Assembly (NCBI RefSeq): GCF_017353415.1
Contig: NZ_JAFMPX010000009.1
Location: 35,893 to 99,892 of the forward strand
Length of the DNA stretch: 64,000 nucleotides
Reading direction: 5' to 3'
From: Arthrobacter sp. E3
GTDB lineage: Bacteria; Actinomycetota; Actinomycetes; Actinomycetales; Micrococcaceae
The notes beneath the pieces were generated by a model. It worked only from the letters and a program-made list of their open reading frames with translations, did not search any database and had not been told where the DNA came from. Each line of letters starts with the position of its first letter. Positions within the stretch are counted from its first letter, which is position 1. Shown one piece after another: positions 48,217-56,724 of this stretch. A program made the position numbers and the translations under genes.

Positions 48217-49899
48217 ATGAAACGCTCCAGCAACGGCGTTGCATTTTCACGCCGCAATTTCCTTGGCCTCGCCGGAATCTCCGTCGCGGCCGTGGCGCTC
48301 AGCGGAACATTGTCAGCGTGCGGAAACCAGTCTGAAAAGAGCGGTGGGGCTGTCGCCTCCAAAACGGTAACGCTGCCCACCTACAAGGAGTTCACTGCCG
48401 TCACTGCGGAACTGGCAGGCAATTCAGATGGTTTGGAAGCTGGCTTCCTCGCCATGCCCAAGCCCGTTGCCTCGACCACGGCCAAACCCTTGACAGGTCC
48501 TGTCAGCGTCCTGTCCGAGACGTTCGAGGTCATGGCACCGGCCATGCCGGACAACGACTTCTGGCAGCGCCTGAACACCTCGCTGGGAGGGGAGTTCAAC
48601 ATGCAGATTGTTGAAGACATCGGAGACGGATACCCCGCCAAATTTGCCACGATCCTAGCCAGCGACACCCTGCCGGACCTCATGTGGATCCCACCGAACC
48701 AGGGCATCCCCAACGTCGGACCGATGCTGGAAGCCAAGTTCGAGGACCTGACCCCCCACCTTTCCGGCGACGCCGTGCTGAAGTACCCCAACCTGGCCGC
48801 ACTCAAGCCCGATTCCTGGCGCACCGCCGTCGTCAACGGAAAAATCTGGGGCGCCCCCATCCCCAGCACGCCGTTTGGCCAGGTCATGGTAGGCAACAAG
48901 GCCACGTGGGAAAAGGTGGGCGGTCTGAACCCCAAGAACGCCGACGAGTTCTTCGACAAGGTCAAGGAACTCAGCGATCCCGCCAAGAAGCAGTACGCCC
49001 TGGAACCGGCCTACATCAACATGCTCCACATGATCACCGAATGGCTGGGCGCCCCCAACGGCTGGGCCGTCAACGCTGACCGCTCGCTGACTCACCTGTA
49101 TGAGACGGACGCCTACGTGGCCGGCCTGGAATACGCCGCCAAGCTCTTTGCCGCTGGCGCCTTCTACCCCGACGTCAACGTCACGAACACCAAGGCCAAG
49201 ATCATCAACGGCTCCCTCGGCGCCGTTGTGACATCCGGCCCGCGCGACCTCGGCAGCTACAAGGCGTTGGATGCAAAAACGGACATCGAAATCCTGGTGC
49301 CTTTCAGCTTCGACGGCACCATCAAGCCCACCTATGACATGGGCTACGGAACTGTAGGATTCACAGCGTTCAAGAAGGCCGACGAAGCGCGCATCAAGGA
49401 ACAGCTGGAGCTGGTCAACTGGCTCTCTGCGCCCTTTGGCACTGAGGAGTACCTGATGAAGAACTACGGTCAGGCTGGCAAGGACTTCGACTTTGACGCT
49501 GAAGGCAACCCGATCCTTACCAAGGAAGGGTTGAAGGATCTGCCCGGGGTGGTCAGTGCGTTGAACATCATGACCGCACCGGAACGGGTGAACTTCAACC
49601 CCGGCTTCCCCGACGTGACCAAGTACGTTTACGAGACCGAGAAGCAACTGCTCGAATTTGCGTGGCGCAACCCCACGAACGGTTCCTACTCCGACACCAA
49701 TGCCAAGGTCGGCCCGAAAATCACCAAGATTGTGCGGGACAAGACGATTGACATCATCACCGGCCGCGCCCAGGTCTCCGAGCACGCAGACGTCCTCAAG
49801 CGCTGGAAGTCCGAAGGCGGCGACAAAATCCGTGAGGAATATGCTGCAGACCTGAACCCTGAAGCCCCCGTCTTCACTTTGCAGCCCGTCAAAAAGTAA
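48217..49899 (+). CDS. Extracellular solute-binding lipoprotein (LplA type)
   Basis: The 560-residue binding protein has a Tat signal (SRRNFLGLAG) followed by a lipobox LSAC, so the mature protein should be lipid-anchored at Cys ~32 on the outer face of the membrane. The periplasmic-binding-protein fold follows, with LPDLMWIPPNQGIPN and the KVKELSDPAKKQYAL region. Size and neighbours fit the LplA/YtcQ group. The frame is open further upstream into the permease gene, but the Tat motif fixes the start at 48217. Use of Tat suggests the protein folds before export. It is followed by a long hairpin that likely ends the transport mRNA. Confidence 0.92.
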   Translation: MKRSSNGVAFSRRNFLGLAGISVAAVALSGTLSACGNQSEKSGGAVASKTVTLPTYKEFTAVTAELAGNSDGLEAGFLAMPKPVASTTAKPLTGPVSVLSETFEVMAPAMPDNDFWQRLNTSLGGEFNMQIVEDIGDGYPAKFATILASDTLPDLMWIPPNQGIPNVGPMLEAKFEDLTPHLSGDAVLKYPNLAALKPDSWRTAVVNGKIWGAPIPSTPFGQVMVGNKATWEKVGGLNPKNADEFFDKVKELSDPAKKQYALEPAYINMLHMITEWLGAPNGWAVNADRSLTHLYETDAYVAGLEYAAKLFAAGAFYPDVNVTNTKAKIINGSLGAVVTSGPRDLGSYKALDAKTDIEILVPFSFDGTIKPTYDMGYGTVGFTAFKKADEARIKEQLELVNWLSAPFGTEEYLMKNYGQAGKDFDFDAEGNPILTKEGLKDLPGVVSALNIMTAPERVNFNPGFPDVTKYVYETEKQLLEFAWRNPTNGSYSDTNAKVGPKITKIVRDKTIDIITGRAQVSEHADVLKRWKSEGGDKIREEYAADLNPEAPVFTLQPVKK

Positions 49900-49912
49900 C
49901 GGTTCATTTCTC

Positions 49913-49957
49913 CCGAGGGTTGCCGGCGCACTGCTATGGTGGGCCGGCAACCCTCGG
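49913..49957 (+). terminator. Long hairpin after the binding-protein gene
   Basis: A perfect 15-bp stem (49913-49927 with 49943-49957) with a 15-nt loop, no T run. It lies between the transporter genes and the LacI gene and may end or thin the transcript so that the regulator is made at a lower level. Confidence 0.65.
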
Positions 49958-49996
49958 CCAGGCAACCCCATCAACACGAAGAAGGAGGCGGTTGGC

Positions 49997-51013
49997 ATGA
50001 GCATGCCCACCATCAAAACTGTGGCGGCAGAGGCGGGAGTCTCCACCGCAACGGTCTCCTACGTGTTGGCTGGCCGGACCAAAAGCAAGGGTTCAGGCAT
50101 TTCCGAGGCCACCACAGAGCGGGTGCGCGCTGCCGCCACTCGGCTAGGCTACCGGCCCAACCAAGCGGCACGAACCATCCGGACCGGCAAGTCGAATTTG
50201 ATGATGCTCTCGTTGACCATGCTGTCGGACCCGTGGTCGTTGTCCGTGAGCAAAGCCGTGGGCGCCGCCGTCGCTGCAGCCGGGATTACGCCGATGATCC
50301 TTGCCGACACGGACTGGCGCACGGCGATCAAACGCCAAGGGGCCGACGTCATCTTCATCGATGCCGCCGATGAGGCCGGTGACGCCCAACTTCTGGCCAA
50401 ATTGGCCAAGAGCAACAAACTGGTGGTGTTCAGTGAAACGCTGGCGCCGGATGGTTTTGATGTGATCCGTTCCCTTGCCGGAGACAGCATGGATCAAGCC
50501 ATGGACCATTTGACCGCCGGTAGTAACAAAGTTGCGTGCCTGACACCGGCTCGCAGCCTGCGCACCACCGCCCCGCCCAGGTATGGCGCGTACCTGGCAG
50601 GTCTCAAACGCGCCGGTCTCGCATTCCGCAACGATTATGTTGCGCCTTTTGAAGGTGAGGAAATGGGTGCCTATCAGGCCACCTTGGCGTTGTTGCAGCA
50701 ACCGGACCCCCCAACGGCCATCTTTGCCACCTCTGACTTTGCTGCCATCGCAGCCATCCAAGCGGCACTAGGGCTACGGCTCGCCGTGCCGCAGGATCTT
50801 GTAGTTTTCGGCGTTGGCAACACCACCCAGGGCGAGGCCATGGTTCCGTCATTGAGCACCGTTGGCCCGGTGGGTTTTTTCTCAGGTCTGGCTGAGTTCC
50901 TGGTGCATCGGGCACAGCATCCGGATGCCCCCGCCACTGTGTTGGCATTCCCATGGCAACTACTGGTCCGCGATTCATCGACCGTCCGCAACACTTGTGA
51001 AATTTTTGAATGA
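49997..51013 (+). CDS. LacI-family transcriptional regulator
   Basis: The 338-residue repressor has an N-terminal helix-turn-helix (~6-50: IKTVAAEAGVSTATVSYVLAG) with the hinge helix NQAARTIRTGKS, and a periplasmic-binding-protein-like sensor domain. GGAGG at 49984-49988 is 8 nt before the ATG. Its place after the sugar transporter implies that it represses that operon and is released by the imported sugar or a product. Candidate operators are at 46010-46023 and, more speculatively, 53362-53375. The oxidoreductase gene follows 22 bp later. Confidence 0.92.
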   Translation: MSMPTIKTVAAEAGVSTATVSYVLAGRTKSKGSGISEATTERVRAAATRLGYRPNQAARTIRTGKSNLMMLSLTMLSDPWSLSVSKAVGAAVAAAGITPMILADTDWRTAIKRQGADVIFIDAADEAGDAQLLAKLAKSNKLVVFSETLAPDGFDVIRSLAGDSMDQAMDHLTAGSNKVACLTPARSLRTTAPPRYGAYLAGLKRAGLAFRNDYVAPFEGEEMGAYQATLALLQQPDPPTAIFATSDFAAIAAIQAALGLRLAVPQDLVVFGVGNTTQGEAMVPSLSTVGPVGFFSGLAEFLVHRAQHPDAPATVLAFPWQLLVRDSSTVRNTCEIFE

Positions 51014-51035
51014 CGTGAAAGAGAGAAGAGAACTT

Positions 51036-52253
51036 GTGACTGATTTACTGGCAGAGGCACCTGAGCACACACGGAAAACCACGGACCTGCGGGTCGGAAT
51101 CGTTGGGTTCGGACTGCGGGCCTCGCTGTGGCGGCACGTGCACAAGCCTGGCGCCGGGTCCGAGGTGGTCATGGTCTGTGACATCTCGGAGCGCGGACGC
51201 AAGGATGCTGCGGAGAAAATTCCAACGGCGGCCATCACCTCCAACCTGGAAGAACTGTTGGGTGCCGGGCTGGATGCGGTGCTGGTTCTCACCCCGGACA
51301 ACCGCCACGCAGAAATCGCGGTACAGACGTTGAAGGCGGGCATCGCCACGTTCTGCGAAAAGCCGCTGGATGTCACGTTGGAGGCGGCAGATGCCATTCT
51401 CACCGCGGCGTACACCAGCGGAACGCGGCTGTATGTGGGACATAACATGCGCCACATGCCGGTGGTGGTGCAGATGCGCGAGCTGATCCAAGCTGGCACC
51501 ATTGGCGAGGTCAAGGCCGTATGGTGCCGGCACTTTGTTGGCAACGGCGGGGACTACTACTTCAAGGACTGGCACGCCGAACGCGCCAACACCACCAGCC
51601 TGCTGCTGCAAAAGGGTGCACACGACATTGACGTGATCCACTGGCTCGCCGGCGGCTACTCGAAGCGGGTTTCGGCGATCGGTGACCTGGCCGTCTACGG
51701 GTCCATCACCAACCGCCGAGACAACAGCGACCGCCGCATGGGCGACTGGTTCTCACTGGAGAATTGGCCGCCCACGGAGCAGACGGAACTGAACCCCGTC
51801 ATCGACGTGGAGGACATTTCCATGATGCAGATGGTCTTGGACAATGGAGCGCTGGCCTCCTACCAGCAGTGCCACTTCACGCCGGACTACTGGCGCAACT
51901 ACACGGTCATCGGCGCGGAGGGCCGGATTGAGAACTTCGGCGACGGACCCGGGGACTTCATCCACGTCTGGACCACCCGCAGCCAGGGCGGATTTGTAGA
52001 GCCGGATCAAAAAGTGGAGATCAAGGACGGGGACGGCGGCCATGGCGGCGCGGACCCGCTGCTGATCGCCGAGTTCCTACGTTTCGTGCGCGACGGCGGC
52101 GCCACCGCCACTTCGCCTGTGGCCGCACGCGCCTCCGTGGCCGCCGGCGTTCTGGCCGCGCAATCACTGCGCAGCGGCGGTGGCGCACTGGAGGTGCCCC
52201 AGCTTCCGGCCGAACTCATCGCGTACTTCGACGCAGGCCAGCCGGCCCGGTAG
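51036..52253 (+). CDS. Gfo/Idh/MocA-family oxidoreductase
   Basis: The 405-residue NAD(P)-dependent dehydrogenase acts on sugars or inositol-like compounds. The Rossmann motif VGIVGFGLRASLW is near residue 18, the EKPLDVTLEAAD motif with the catalytic-region Lys near 105, and the HDIDVIHWLAGG motif with the conserved His near 195. It probably processes the sugar brought in by the adjacent transporter. The frame opens upstream within lacI. GTG at 51036, with GAAGAG just before, is chosen over GTG at 51015; both are possible. Residues after ~340 end in a normal family tail. Confidence 0.88.
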   Translation: MTDLLAEAPEHTRKTTDLRVGIVGFGLRASLWRHVHKPGAGSEVVMVCDISERGRKDAAEKIPTAAITSNLEELLGAGLDAVLVLTPDNRHAEIAVQTLKAGIATFCEKPLDVTLEAADAILTAAYTSGTRLYVGHNMRHMPVVVQMRELIQAGTIGEVKAVWCRHFVGNGGDYYFKDWHAERANTTSLLLQKGAHDIDVIHWLAGGYSKRVSAIGDLAVYGSITNRRDNSDRRMGDWFSLENWPPTEQTELNPVIDVEDISMMQMVLDNGALASYQQCHFTPDYWRNYTVIGAEGRIENFGDGPGDFIHVWTTRSQGGFVEPDQKVEIKDGDGGHGGADPLLIAEFLRFVRDGGATATSPVAARASVAAGVLAAQSLRSGGGALEVPQLPAELIAYFDAGQPAR

Positions 52254-52271
52254 GAGGAACCCTGTGGTGAC

Positions 52272-52347
52272 GGCGTGCCATGCTGGCGGCGGCTGGTGAA
52301 ATTTCACGGCCCGCCGCCAGCACGGCCCGCCGCCAGCACGGCACGCC
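52272..52347. repeat. Long palindromic intergenic repeat, copy 1
   Basis: GGCGTGCCATGCTGGCGGCGG (52272-52292) pairs with CCGCCGCCAGCACGGCACGCC (52327-52347), 20 of 21 positions. In the middle is the palindrome GTGAAATTTCAC (52296-52307). The right arm has a 16-bp internal duplication (52307-52322, 52323-52338). A near-identical copy lies at 63944-64000. It sits between the 3' ends of two convergent genes, as REP-like elements do. Confidence 0.85.
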
Positions 52348-52367
52348 GCCGACGAAGTGGGGTGGGA

Positions 52368-53303
52368 TCAGTCGGCGGTCAGTTCAGCCATGACGTCATG
52401 CAGTGCCTTGGCCACGAGTATTACGGACGTGCGCTTGAAGTTCTCCGGGCGGGACAGCAGATCGATGCGGCGCCGTGTGCTGATGCCGGTCAGCGGACGC
52501 AGCACCACGCCCGGGTTCAAGGCCGGGCTGGAGGTGTACCGGGGCAGAAGGCCAATGACCTCGCCTGTGGACACGAGCGCGGCTGCCGCCAGGTAGTCGT
52601 TGATGCGGTGCACCACGTTGATGGGTTGGCTGGCCACGGCGCCGATGGCACTGAGCATGTCCGCGGGGGAGTAGCCACTGCGACTGGCCACCCACGGGTA
52701 AGCCACCACGTCTTGCGGTGACAAGGATGCCTTTGCCGCCAGCAGATGATCCGCTGCCACGGCGATGTCCAGCGGTTCATGGGCCAAGGGGATGACACGA
52801 ACCCGGGATTGCGGCCATTCAGGGCTGTGGTCCATGCGGTGCGCCAGCACTAAATCGTACTTGGCGGTCAGTGCCGGGAAGTCGTGCTGGGCCACGTCCT
52901 CGTCCGAAAACTTTACTCGCGGCACTCCGACGTTGTGTGTTGGCGTAGCATCCCTCATGGCTGCCAAGCGACGCACCAGCGGCGCGAAGAGGGCCTGCCC
53001 TGCACTGTGGAAACCGCTGATCGTGACGGTTCCGCCGGCGTCGTGCTGGTAGGCACCAATGGCGGCCTTGGCCGTGGCCATGGCGTTGGCGACTTCCGCG
53101 CCAGCGTCGGCAAGCACCCGGCCGGCATCCGTCAGGACAAGATTTCGGCCGTCCTTGCGTGTCAGCGGGATGTCCACCTGGCGCTGGAGCAGCGAAATTT
53201 GCTGGGATACGGCCGACGGCGTGATGGACAAGGTTTCGGCGACCGCCTTAACACTTCCCAGCTCTCCAAGCTCGCGCAGCATTTGCAGTTGGTGAAGGTC
53301 CAT
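52368..53303 (-). CDS. LysR-family transcriptional regulator
   Basis: The 311-residue regulator has an N-terminal winged helix (HQLQMLRELGELGSVKAVAETLSITPSAVSQQISLLQRQ) and a substrate-binding domain (~90-300). It is divergent from tdh-kbl with a 117-bp gap, the classic arrangement for a LysR regulator and its target. A near-perfect palindrome, TTTAGTAATTACTTAA at 53319-53334, lies 16 bp before its start codon and is a good candidate for autoregulation. The effector would be expected to relate to threonine or glycine, by inference only. Confidence 0.9.
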   Translation of the reverse strand: MDLHQLQMLRELGELGSVKAVAETLSITPSAVSQQISLLQRQVDIPLTRKDGRNLVLTDAGRVLADAGAEVANAMATAKAAIGAYQHDAGGTVTISGFHSAGQALFAPLVRRLAAMRDATPTHNVGVPRVKFSDEDVAQHDFPALTAKYDLVLAHRMDHSPEWPQSRVRVIPLAHEPLDIAVAADHLLAAKASLSPQDVVAYPWVASRSGYSPADMLSAIGAVASQPINVVHRINDYLAAAALVSTGEVIGLLPRYTSSPALNPGVVLRPLTGISTRRRIDLLSRPENFKRTSVILVAKALHDVMAELTAD

Positions 53304-53318
53304 TCCGCCAGAATACCA

Positions 53319-53334
53319 TTTAGTAATTACTTAA
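53319..53334. promoter_or_regulatory. Candidate LysR operator (A/T-rich palindrome)
   Basis: TTTAGTAATTACTTAA, half-sites matching at 7 of 8 positions around a perfect AGTAATTACT core, in an otherwise GC-rich genome. It lies in the lysR-tdh divergent gap. Confidence 0.5.
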
Positions 53335-53356
53335 TCGTTGATGGAGAAAGTATCGA

Positions 53357-53385
53357 TTGTGCTAAACGGTTTTAGGGGCTGTAAT
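53357..53385 (+). promoter_or_regulatory. tdh promoter with a LacI-like site in its spacer
   Basis: The -35 is TTGTGC (53357-53362), the spacer is 17 bp and the -10 is TGTAAT (53380-53385). Within it is CTAAACGGTTTTAG (53362-53375), whose reverse strand reads CTAAAACCGTTTAG and matches the transporter operator (GTTAAACCGTTAAC) at 10 of 14 positions. Confidence 0.5.
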
Positions 53386-53420
53386 GGAAAGCACACCACC
53401 AAAAGAAGGAAGTCGTACCC

Positions 53421-54470
53421 ATGAAGGCCTTATACAAATCCGGTGCGCATGCCGGGTTCGAACTCGTCGACCGGCCGGAACCTGAAACCGGGTCCAGTGA
53501 CGTAAAAATCAAGGTCAGCACAACGGGCCTGTGCGGCACCGACCTGCACATTCAGGCGTGGGATGCATGGGCTGCGGCAACCATCAAAACGCCGCTGATC
53601 CCGGGCCACGAATTTTACGGCGAGGTGGTGGAAGTGGGTGCCGACGTCCGCACTGTCAATATTGGGGACAAGGTCTCCGGCGAAGGCCACGTGGTTTGCG
53701 GCATGTGCCGCAACTGCCGCGCCGGGCGCCGCCACATGTGCATCAACACGGTTTCGGTGGGTGTACAGCGCGACGGTGCGTTTGCCGAATACGTGGTGAT
53801 CCCTGAATCAAACGTCTGGGTGCACCACGACCCTTCCATCACCGATGAGCTGGGCGCGCTCTTTGACCCGCTGGGCAATGCAGTTCACACCGCACTGAGT
53901 TTCGACCTGGTGGGTGAGGACGTACTGATCACCGGTGCCGGGCCGATCGGGCTCATGGCCGTCGCCGTGGCCCGCCATGCCGGCGCACGCAAGATCGCCA
54001 TCACCGATGTCTCGGAACCGAGATTGGCCATGGCCGCTTCGATGGGCGCAGACCTGGCCGTCAACGTCGCCACCACACGGTTGAGGGACGCCCAGCGGGA
54101 ACTCGGACTGCGCGAGGGATTCGACGTCGGCATGGAAATGTCCGGCCACCGCACCGCGCTGCCGGAGATGATAGAGAACATGAACCACGGCGGACGGATT
54201 GCCATGCTGGGCCTGCCGAGTGAGTGCATCGACATCAACTGGTCCAAAATGGTCACGCACATGCTCACGCTCAAGGGAATCTACGGCCGTGAAATGTATG
54301 AGACGTGGTACACCATGAGTGCCATGGTCTGCTCCAACCCGGTCCTGCGTGCAGCGGTGTCCTCCGTGGTCACGGACCGCCTGCCCGCCAACGAATGGGA
54401 ACAGGCCTTTGACATTGCGAAATCCGGCCAAGGCGGCAAAGTGCTCCTTGACTGGTCCGTCTTTTCCTAA
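53421..54470 (+). CDS. tdh: L-threonine 3-dehydrogenase
   Basis: This 349-residue zinc alcohol dehydrogenase-family enzyme oxidises threonine to 2-amino-3-ketobutyrate with NAD. The catalytic zinc site has GLCGTDLHI (Cys ~38) and GHEFYGEV (His-Glu). The structural zinc site is [15 protein letters not shown]. The Rossmann motif is [19 protein letters not shown]. The sequence GREMYETWY near the end is a Tdh marker that separates it from sorbitol or other dehydrogenases. GAAGGAAG precedes the ATG. kbl follows 60 bp later, giving the two-step threonine to glycine plus acetyl-CoA pathway. Confidence 0.95.
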   Translation: MKALYKSGAHAGFELVDRPEPETGSSDVKIKVSTTGLCGTDLHIQAWDAWAAATIKTPLIPGHEFYGEVVEVGADVRTVNIGDKVSGEGHVVCGMCRNCRAGRRHMCINTVSVGVQRDGAFAEYVVIPESNVWVHHDPSITDELGALFDPLGNAVHTALSFDLVGEDVLITGAGPIGLMAVAVARHAGARKIAITDVSEPRLAMAASMGADLAVNVATTRLRDAQRELGLREGFDVGMEMSGHRTALPEMIENMNHGGRIAMLGLPSECIDINWSKMVTHMLTLKGIYGREMYETWYTMSAMVCSNPVLRAAVSSVVTDRLPANEWEQAFDIAKSGQGGKVLLDWSVFS

Positions 54471-54530
54471 GCTCACCCACCCGCCAACGCCAACTGTCCC
54501 CGCCACTAGACCCCTCACCCAAGGAGCACC

Positions 54531-55733
54531 ATGTACACCGCAATGAAAGACCAGCTCGCCGCGGAGCTGGATGAAATCCGTGCCGCAGGGTTGTTCAAAA
54601 CCGAACGGCGTATCACCTCGCCGCAGTCCAGCCATGTCTCGGCCGGGCCGCTGGACGGCGCCACTTCAACAGTGCTGAACTTTTGCGCCAACAACTACCT
54701 GGGCCTAGCCGACCACCCAGAGATCATCGCCGCAGCCAAGGCCGCCATGGACAGCCACGGCTTTGGCATGGCCAGCGTCCGCTTCATCTGCGGTACCCAG
54801 GACCTGCACCTCCAGCTGGAAACCGCCGTCTCGGACTTTCTGGGCACCGAGGAGACTATTCTGTTTTCCTCCTGCTTTGACGCCAACGGCGGCGTGTTTG
54901 AATCATTGTTCGGCGTCGGGGACGCGATCATTTCCGACGCACTGAACCACGCCTCCATCATCGACGGCATCCGCCTGTCCAAGGCTTCCCGCTTCCGCTA
55001 CGCCAACCAGGATATGGCGGACCTGGAAACGCAGCTGCAGGCCGCAGCTGCCATGAACGAAGGCGCCGGGGCCCGCCGCACCATCATCGTCACCGACGGC
55101 GTGTTCTCCATGGACGGTTTCCTGGCCCCCTTGGAAGCCATCTGCGACCTCGCCGAAAAATATGATGCCCTTGTCATGGTGGACGATTCCCACGCCGTCG
55201 GCTTCATGGGAGCCACCGGCGCAGGCACCCCCGAGCACGCAGGAGTGGGGGATCGCATCGACATCTACACCGGCACCTTCGGCAAGGCACTCGGCGGTGC
55301 CTCCGGCGGCTACGTCTCTGGCCGGAGCGAGATCGTGGCCATGTTACGCCAAAAGGCCCGCCCCTACCTGTTCTCCAACTCCCTGGCCCCGGCGATCGTG
55401 GCCGCGACGCTCAAGGCCTTGGAACTGGTGGCAGGTTCCGCCGCACTGCGCACCCGCCTGTTCGAAAACGCCGATCTTTTCCGCAGCCGCATGGCGGAGG
55501 AAGGCTTTGAACTGCTCCCCGGGGAGCACGCCATTGTCCCCGTCATGTTTGGCGATGCCACCGAGGCTGTCCGCGTGGCCGATGAGATGCTGGCCCACGG
55601 CGTGTTCGTCACGGCGTTCAGCTTCCCCGTGGTTCCCCGCGGTGCAGCAAGAATCCGTGTTCAGCTCTCGGCCAGCCACAGCCCGGAAGACGTGGAAGCG
55701 GCTGTCCAGGCATTCGTTGCGGCCCGCGGCTGA
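54531..55733 (+). CDS. kbl: 2-amino-3-ketobutyrate CoA ligase (glycine C-acetyltransferase)
   Basis: This 400-residue PLP enzyme of the alpha-oxoamine synthase family splits 2-amino-3-ketobutyrate with CoA to glycine and acetyl-CoA. The PLP Lys is in [14 protein letters not shown] (~246), the PLP-stacking region is [14 protein letters not shown], and the Asp that holds the ring nitrogen is in [19 protein letters not shown] precedes the ATG. It uses the unstable product of the adjacent tdh. Length matches the family. Confidence 0.96.
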   Translation: MYTAMKDQLAAELDEIRAAGLFKTERRITSPQSSHVSAGPLDGATSTVLNFCANNYLGLADHPEIIAAAKAAMDSHGFGMASVRFICGTQDLHLQLETAVSDFLGTEETILFSSCFDANGGVFESLFGVGDAIISDALNHASIIDGIRLSKASRFRYANQDMADLETQLQAAAAMNEGAGARRTIIVTDGVFSMDGFLAPLEAICDLAEKYDALVMVDDSHAVGFMGATGAGTPEHAGVGDRIDIYTGTFGKALGGASGGYVSGRSEIVAMLRQKARPYLFSNSLAPAIVAATLKALELVAGSAALRTRLFENADLFRSRMAEEGFELLPGEHAIVPVMFGDATEAVRVADEMLAHGVFVTAFSFPVVPRGAARIRVQLSASHSPEDVEAAVQAFVAARG

Positions 55734-55802
55734 GTTGACGCGCAACTGGCTGTGGCCGCACTGTTCCGCGGTATGAAGTCGCGTACGGTTAGGGGCTAGT
55801 GA

Positions 55803-55857
55803 TGCGCGGTTCCTGTTGTGGCGCACCATTGGCAGCAAACCGTGCGCGGCTCCTGTT
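55803..55857. repeat. Short direct repeat between kbl and the PP2C gene
   Basis: TGCGCGGTTCCTGTT (55803-55817) recurs as TGCGCGGCTCCTGTT (55843-55857), one mismatch, 40 bp apart. Possible regulator sites for the downstream PP2C/phosphotransferase pair; no promoter hexamers were clear. Confidence 0.4.
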
Positions 55858-55917
55858 CAACGGCGTGCGGACCCGATGCGCGAAGCACTGACGGTGCATG
55901 CATGGCAGGATGAAAGC

Positions 55918-56724
55918 ATGACTTTGGCATGGGAGAAGCGCGTACGCGTGCAATTTGAGGGCGATGCCCACGTCCAGGAAGACAGCTGCGGCTTCAACGG
56001 CGCCAACGCTTGGATCGTGGACGGCGCCACCACTTTGCTTGAGCCACTTGATCTGCCGTCGGCGTCGAACCCGCAGTGGCTGGCGCAGCAGTTGAACACG
56101 GTCTTGGCAGAAAGCACGGCCAGCACCGGCGGTGTCCGTGCCCTGCTGGCCGCGGCGGTGAGCACCATCGACGCCAGGGCCACTGCGCTGGTGGGTTCGG
56201 AACGGGTTCGTTTCCCCAGCGCCGCGCTCTCGGTGGCCCAACTCAATGAGCAGGGCGTGCAGATCGCCAGCCTGGCCGACTGCTCAGTGGTAGTCCGCAC
56301 GCACGACGGCGCCACCCACCTCGTGCGTGCAGAGCTCCCTGACACGCGGGTGGAGTTGGAAGCAGCCCGCCGGACGGTGGACCCCCAGGAACGGGCGCGC
56401 CTGCTGTGCCTGGACCGAGAAAGCCGCAACACCCCCGGAAACGTCTGGGTGGCCCGGCGTGAACCGGAAGCTGCCGATCATGCCCATGTGGTGCAGCTTG
56501 GGCCGCCTGAGCTGATGGTGATGGCCAGCGACGGGGCCTGGCGCGCCGTCGACCTTGGCATTGTCGCGGGACCGGAGGAGTTCCTGGAACGCACCTCCAC
56601 AACGCTCGGCGCGCTGGCACTGCTGCATGAACTGCGCGCCCACCAGGACAGGATCGGCGAAGTGGCCGACGACGCCACCATCCTCACACTGGCCCCGCGC
56701 CCCACGCCGTCACCACAGCCATGA
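55918..56724 (+). CDS. Small PP2C-like phosphatase
   Basis: This 268-residue PPM-type protein has divergent motifs but all metal-binding acids in place: VQEDSCGF (~19), IVDGATTL (~33, replacing the usual DGMGG), ASDGAWRAVD (~205) and DDATILTL (~255). AGGA lies 7 nt before the ATG at 55918; the frame is open upstream. The stop overlaps the next start (ATGA), so it is co-translated with a phosphotransferase-like gene. The pairing suggests the phosphatase counteracts or is controlled by that neighbour. The target is unknown and it is separate from the main kinase locus. Confidence 0.72.
   Translation: MTLAWEKRVRVQFEGDAHVQEDSCGFNGANAWIVDGATTLLEPLDLPSASNPQWLAQQLNTVLAESTASTGGVRALLAAAVSTIDARATALVGSERVRFPSAALSVAQLNEQGVQIASLADCSVVVRTHDGATHLVRAELPDTRVELEAARRTVDPQERARLLCLDRESRNTPGNVWVARREPEAADHAHVVQLGPPELMVMASDGAWRAVDLGIVAGPEEFLERTSTTLGALALLHELRAHQDRIGEVADDATILTLAPRPTPSPQP

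Noticed and set aside
48655..50046. A 463-codon - strand open frame opposite the binding-protein gene
   Set aside because: The sense strand has a Tat lipobox and binding-protein fold; the antisense frame is a coding shadow.
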